This document shows, one piece after another, positions 57,269 through 64,000 of a stretch of 64,000 bases of DNA. The position numbers were made by a program, and so were the translations under genes. The notes below the pieces were generated by a model, which was not told the DNA's origin, searched no databases, and worked only from the letters and a program-made list of their open reading frames with translations. The stretch is from Nocardia kruczakiae NBRC 101016. GTDB taxonomy: Bacteria > Actinomycetota > Actinomycetes > Mycobacteriales > Mycobacteriaceae. How positions within the stretch are numbered: position 1 is the first letter of the stretch; every line of letters begins with the position of its first letter. The DNA is taken from NCBI RefSeq assembly GCF_001612965.1, contig NZ_BDBL01000002.1, forward strand, positions 300,826-364,825, written 5' to 3'.

Positions 57269-57317
57269 CGACAGCCCGATCCGACGCCGATACATCGGCA
57301 CCCGGGTCGGGCTGTCG
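57269..57317. terminator. Bidirectional terminator between SDR gene and glfT2
   Basis: Outer 11-bp stem CGACAGCCCGA / TCGGGCTGTCG enclosing an inner hairpin (GCCGAT/ATCGGC). Lies between two convergent genes. Confidence 0.75.
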
Positions 57318-57419
57318 ACAGGAGTGCGAAGATGGTCAGCTCCGCAGCCGACCTACCCGACCTCGTACCGCTATCTCGGCGCGGTGGTCGACAACGATCC
57401 GCCGCCACCTCCGACCGGC

Positions 57420-59315
57420 TCAGATACCGTACAGCCGTTCCCAGTTCTCGCGGCTGGTCAGTTCCGGTGCCGCGGCCCGGTACTGGCGGCTCAGCTCCGG
57501 AAGTTCGCGGCGCAGCCGGCGCAGCACCCGGACGGTGCGCAGCAACAGGGCACGGGCTTTCTCCTTGTCCCGCTGCCGGATTCGCACGCCGGACTGGGAG
57601 GCGTCGGTCACCACGACGTGATCGAACAGGGCCAGATGCCACCAGTGCGCATCCTCGCGGGTGACGCCGACGACCCCGTGCTGGGTGCGTCCGGTCCACT
57701 GCTGGATCGCACGCTTGATCAGCACCAGCAGCGGGCGGCTCGGCTCGCCACCGGCACGACGGAGCTGGATGTCGGACTGCCGTACCGGTGCGGTGGCGGC
57801 CGCGTGCTTCTTTGTCTCGCCGTAATCACCGCGGCTGGTGCGGGCGGCCGCCAGGGCCTGAATTCCACCGTCGCGCAGGATCTTCGGGCCCTGCAGGAAA
57901 TCTTCGATCCCCTGCAGTGTGGTGTGCGCGAGACCGTACTGCATACCCACCAGATATTCCGCGATCTCACGGAAGAGCTTGCGGGTCACCGCCTTCGTGT
58001 CGAGATCGGTGTGCATCGAACTGACGATGAGCGAATTGCGCATGCTGAAATAGCGCGCCCAGTCGTCGAAGTCCTTCCAGTAGAAGTCCGCGTGCCAGAC
58101 CGCCGCATTCGGCAGCGTCACGGTCACGAATCCCGCCTCGCGGGCGCGGACACCGTATTCGACGTCGTCCCACTGGAAGAAGATCGGCAGCGGCAATCCG
58201 ATCCGCGCCACCACCTCGGCCGGGATCAGGCAGGTCCACCAGGCGTTGTAGCCGGCGTCGACGCGGCGCTCCTGATTGCGCTTGAGCATGCTGGTGTTGC
58301 GCAACGCCTTGGGCACCTTCTGACCGTGCCGCAGCTCGTTCAGGTGCACCTCCTCGGCGCCGACGTTGAGATAGTCGGGGTTCAGCAGGAACAGCATCTG
58401 CGCGCCGACCAGGGTCGGTTCCACCGTGAGATTGGCAAAGGCGTTGAGCCGCAACACCGTTTCGGGCTCGCAGAGAATGTCGTCGTCCATCAGGATGACG
58501 TCGGCGTGCTCGTTCGCCGCCGACACCTCGTACAACCCGCGGGTGAAGCCGCCCGCCCCGCCGAGATTCGGCTGCCGGATGTAGCGCAGCTTGTCACCGA
58601 AACGCGGCTGCGTCTGCTGGAACAGCTCCCGGTCCGACACCAGGTCGGTGCCCTGGTCGACCACGTACACCGCGTCGATGGCCGCCAGCACCTCCGGATC
58701 CGAGGCGAGGGCGGCGACGGTGTGCGCGCAGTCCTCGGCGCGATTGAAGGTGCAGATCGCGATCGCGACCGGGCGGACGCGATCCGGCGCTTGCGCGGTC
58801 CAGGTGAGCTCACCGATCGCGAGTTCGCCTCCGACAGCATCGAATTCGACCCACAACGCCCCGCCGTCCACATACTGATCCAGCGGCGCCCGCAGGGTGA
58901 CCATCCCGTCGGAATGCACATCCGCGGAGTCGATGATGCGCCGGTGCCCGGCGATATCGGAGGCGGCCAGCCGGATCCGCGCCCGGTCGCCGACCGCGAC
59001 CCGCATCGAGACCTCGACCTCGGTCACCGTCGTCCAGCGCTGCCAGTAACTGGCCGCGAACCGGCCGAAATAGGTGTTGGTGTTCGCGTGCGCGCCCTTT
59101 TCCAGCCGTAGCGACAGCCGTTCGCGATGCGATTTGCCCTTGACCACCGCATAGAGTTCGTCGCTGATCTTCGGCGCCGGGCCGGTGAAGATGCCCCGGG
59201 CCAGAACCAGGCGGTCGGGGGCGCGGTGGTCGGTCCGCAGGGCGCCGGGTGCGGGCTCGGCGATCCGCGGGTCGTTCTCGGTGGCGGTCACGGCCTGGCC
59301 AGCCGACTGATCCAT
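57420..59315 (-). CDS. glfT2: Galactofuranosyltransferase GlfT2
   Basis: 631 residues, GT2 bifunctional enzyme that builds the galactan with alternating beta-1,5 and beta-1,6 galactofuranose. N-terminal beta domain (1-165), GT-A domain with ICTFNRAEDC, VYVVDQGT, NLGGAGGFTRGLYE, the DDD-type ILMDDDILCEPE, QWDDVEYGVRARE, and WHADFYWKDFDDW, followed by a long helical C-terminal part. Matches the Rv3808c family closely in length and order. Start ATG 59315. glf, which makes the UDP-galactofuranose, is not adjacent as it is in M. tuberculosis; instead gtrA lies upstream. Confidence 0.95.
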   Translation of the reverse strand: MDQSAGQAVTATENDPRIAEPAPGALRTDHRAPDRLVLARGIFTGPAPKISDELYAVVKGKSHRERLSLRLEKGAHANTNTYFGRFAASYWQRWTTVTEVEVSMRVAVGDRARIRLAASDIAGHRRIIDSADVHSDGMVTLRAPLDQYVDGGALWVEFDAVGGELAIGELTWTAQAPDRVRPVAIAICTFNRAEDCAHTVAALASDPEVLAAIDAVYVVDQGTDLVSDRELFQQTQPRFGDKLRYIRQPNLGGAGGFTRGLYEVSAANEHADVILMDDDILCEPETVLRLNAFANLTVEPTLVGAQMLFLLNPDYLNVGAEEVHLNELRHGQKVPKALRNTSMLKRNQERRVDAGYNAWWTCLIPAEVVARIGLPLPIFFQWDDVEYGVRAREAGFVTVTLPNAAVWHADFYWKDFDDWARYFSMRNSLIVSSMHTDLDTKAVTRKLFREIAEYLVGMQYGLAHTTLQGIEDFLQGPKILRDGGIQALAAARTSRGDYGETKKHAAATAPVRQSDIQLRRAGGEPSRPLLVLIKRAIQQWTGRTQHGVVGVTREDAHWWHLALFDHVVVTDASQSGVRIRQRDKEKARALLLRTVRVLRRLRRELPELSRQYRAAAPELTSRENWERLYGI

Positions 59316-59411
59316 GGTGGAATCCCTCGTAAACAGTGTCCGATGGCGCCGAATCCGGCGCGGGCGCGGTCAAGTGCGGGCTCGGTGCGAGCGATACCCA
59401 TTATGTCCGTC

Positions 59412-59921
59412 TCATGTCGCGGCGTCCGACCGACCCGAGCGCGACTCGGCGAAGACGAAAGTGTCGTAGGCCCAATAGCGGAAAACCACCGCCACGATCT
59501 GGCCGATCAGGGTGCCGGAGATGTTGTCCGCCAGCGGCGAGGACAGGTGCAGGACATATCGGGAGAATGCCAGACACCCCAGCTGCAACCCGATGGCAAC
59601 CACATTGAATACGGCGTACAGCAGATATTCGCGGGCGGGACTGCCGCCCTGCTTGTGCGCGAAAGTCCACCATTTGTTGCCGAAATAGGTGACCACCGTG
59701 GCCACCAGAATCGAGATGATCTTCGCGACCAGCGGCGCGTGATTCAGAACTCCGTCGCCGCCCCAGAAGACCAGCAAGTTATAGGTTCCGGCGTCGACGA
59801 GAAAGCCGATCGCGCCGACCACCAGAAAGGCCGATCCCTGCCGCAGGGCGGTGACGACCTTGTGTCGCAAGGTATCGCCGGTTCGATCGACCGGTTCGGT
59901 CGCCGTCTCACTGCTGGCCAC
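59412..59921 (-). CDS. GtrA family membrane protein
   Basis: 169 residues with four membrane helices: LRQGSAFLVVGAIGFLVDAGTYNLL, NHAPLVAKIISILVATVVTYFGNKWWTF, and two more after about 100, the GtrA layout. GtrA proteins are linked to moving polyprenyl-phosphate sugars across the membrane. GTG 59921 chosen, GTG 59939 also possible. Lies 96 bases upstream of glfT2 and divergent from a polyprenyl-phosphate-glycosyltransferase-like gene (60151). The Mycobacterium relative is Rv3789, a GtrA protein tied to arabinogalactan. Confidence 0.85.
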   Translation of the reverse strand: MASSETATEPVDRTGDTLRHKVVTALRQGSAFLVVGAIGFLVDAGTYNLLVFWGGDGVLNHAPLVAKIISILVATVVTYFGNKWWTFAHKQGGSPAREYLLYAVFNVVAIGLQLGCLAFSRYVLHLSSPLADNISGTLIGQIVAVVFRYWAYDTFVFAESRSGRSDAAT

Positions 59922-60150
59922 CCGGCGACGGTACCGCACCCCGGTTCCCCACCGCGTGATGCCGGTGGGGAGCGCGGCTCGCCGCGGGTGCGACCGGGCG
60001 GCTCACAGCGGACGCAAAGGGCGCGAGGTCGCGGCGGGTGTACCGGCCCGCACCCGACACAGTGAGGGTTAACGGGCGCGAGTCCGGCGTCGGCCTGTAC
60101 CCTCCCGGTGTTCCGTATTTCATCGGCCGATCAAATGAGGGATTGACGGG

Positions 60151-61115
60151 GTGAACCCCACCGAGCTTCGCATCGCCGCAGTCGTGCCCTGCCACAACGA
60201 GGAGGCTGCGGTCGCCAAGGTCGTCACGGACCTCAAGGCTGCCGTGCCGGGCATCGACGTCTACGTCTACGACAACCGCAGCACGGACGCCACTGCCGAA
60301 CGCGCCCGGGAGGCGGGCGCGATCGTGCGCACCGAGACCGTCAAGGGCAAGGGCAACGTCGTCCGGCGCGCGTTCGCCGATATCGAGGCCGACGTCTACC
60401 TGATGATCGACGGCGACGACACCTACGACGCCTTCGCCGCCCCGAAGATGATCGAGGCGCTGCTGTCGGGCCCCTACGACCATGTCCTCGGCGTGCGGAA
60501 AGAGGACGAAGGCACGCAGGCGTACCGCGCGGGCCACGAAGCCGGCAATCGCGTTCTCAACGGCGTGGTCGGCAAGGTATTCGGCGAGAACGTCGAAGAT
60601 ATGCTCTCCGGGTACCGGGTGTTCTCCCGCCGCTTCGTGAAGAGTTTCCCGGCGGTGTCGCGCGAATTCGAGATCGAAACCGAATTGACCGTGCATTCGC
60701 TGCATCTGCGCGTGCCGCAGACCTCGGTGCGGGTGGGATTCCGCGACCGGCCGGAGGGCAGTGAATCCAAACTGCGCACCTACCACGACGGATTCAAGAT
60801 TCTGGGCCTGATTTTCGGTCTGGCCCGGCACGAACGTCCGGTCGCGTTCTACGGACTGTTCGGCACGCTGGCCTGGTTGATCTCGATCATTCTGATCGTG
60901 CCGATAGTGATCCAGTTCTACGAAATCCACCAGGTTCCGCGCTTTCCGACGTTGTTCCTCGGCTTCACCCTGCTGCTGCTGGGCAGCCTGGCGTGGACCG
61001 CCGGGCTGATCCTCGACGGCATCCGCCGCTCCCGGCACGAGGCCGCCCGCCTGATGTACCTGCGGTATTCGGCCGTCGGCGTCGAAACGCCCGAGCAGGT
61101 CCGGCAGGCACACTG

Positions 61116-61116
<1 letters not shown>
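60151..61116 (+). CDS. GT2 glycosyltransferase with C-terminal membrane helices (GtrB/DPM1-like)
   Basis: 321 residues. GT-A domain (1-230): VVPCHNEEAAVAKV, YDNRSTDAT, KGKGNVVRRAF, MIDGDDTYD (DxD), and MLSGYRVFSRRFVKSFP. Two membrane helices follow (about 235-260 and 270-295). This layout is that of polyprenyl-phosphate sugar synthases (GtrB, DPM1). Its stop overlaps the next ATG by one base (TGATG), so the two are coupled. Divergent gtrA is 229 bases away. It probably makes a polyprenyl-phosphate-linked hexose. Confidence 0.88.

Positions 61117-64000
<2,884 letters not shown>

Overview
The window looks like chromosomal DNA of a mycolic-acid-containing actinomycete, most likely Nocardia or a close relative. 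The evidence is high GC with strong GC bias at third codon positions, many GTG/TTG starts, two galactofuranosyltransferases (GlfT1, GlfT2), an antigen-85-like esterase, two MmpL proteins, a mycothiol-dependent-isomerase-type protein, a proteasome activator (Bpa) and F420-type LLM oxidoreductase. No phage, insertion sequence or CRISPR array was seen. The genus is inferred from gene content; no search was run.

Left part (1-12.5 kb): a partial wax-ester-synthase-like gene; an orphan cytochrome b (qcrB-like) whose conserved N-terminus is not in frame with any usual start; small DUF397 and DUF309 genes; then three genes tied to queuosine: gluQRS, a queuosine-precursor transporter and tgt. A leftward run of TetR, Rrf2 and two half ABC exporters leads into tgt.

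Lipid locus (11.4-27.1 kb): two tandem mmpL genes face a leftward operon of GNAT acetyltransferase, a six-domain highly reducing type I polyketide synthase without thioesterase, an alpha-oxoamine synthase and an LLM oxidoreductase. The set suggests a long-chain amino-ketone (sphingoid-like) lipid made, possibly N-acylated, and exported by MmpL. Similar inverted repeats lie upstream of mmpL and upstream of the synthase operon. This is the best candidate for an undescribed system.

Middle (27-50 kb): housekeeping and accessory genes, including tadA with its partner gene, tyrA, a second heterodimeric ABC exporter, a solitary cytosine methyltransferase with a Vsr nuclease, hydrolases, regulators (AraC, LysR, MarR), an aromatic aminotransferase, a mycolyltransferase-like esterase, three tRNA-Ser genes and one tRNA-Arg. 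A 57-residue secreted peptide with a DosR-like palindrome upstream is encoded at 47322-47495.

Right part (48-64 kb): cell-wall region resembling the M. tuberculosis Rv3777-Rv3783 neighbourhood: quinone oxidoreductase, a SufS-like protein lacking the PLP lysine, Bpa, the galactan exporter (Wzm, Wzt), glfT1, then rsgA, an SDR gene, glfT2, and a GtrA / polyprenyl-phosphate glycosyltransferase / DUF2142 trio that looks like a Gtr-type extracytoplasmic glycosylation module, ending with rmlB.
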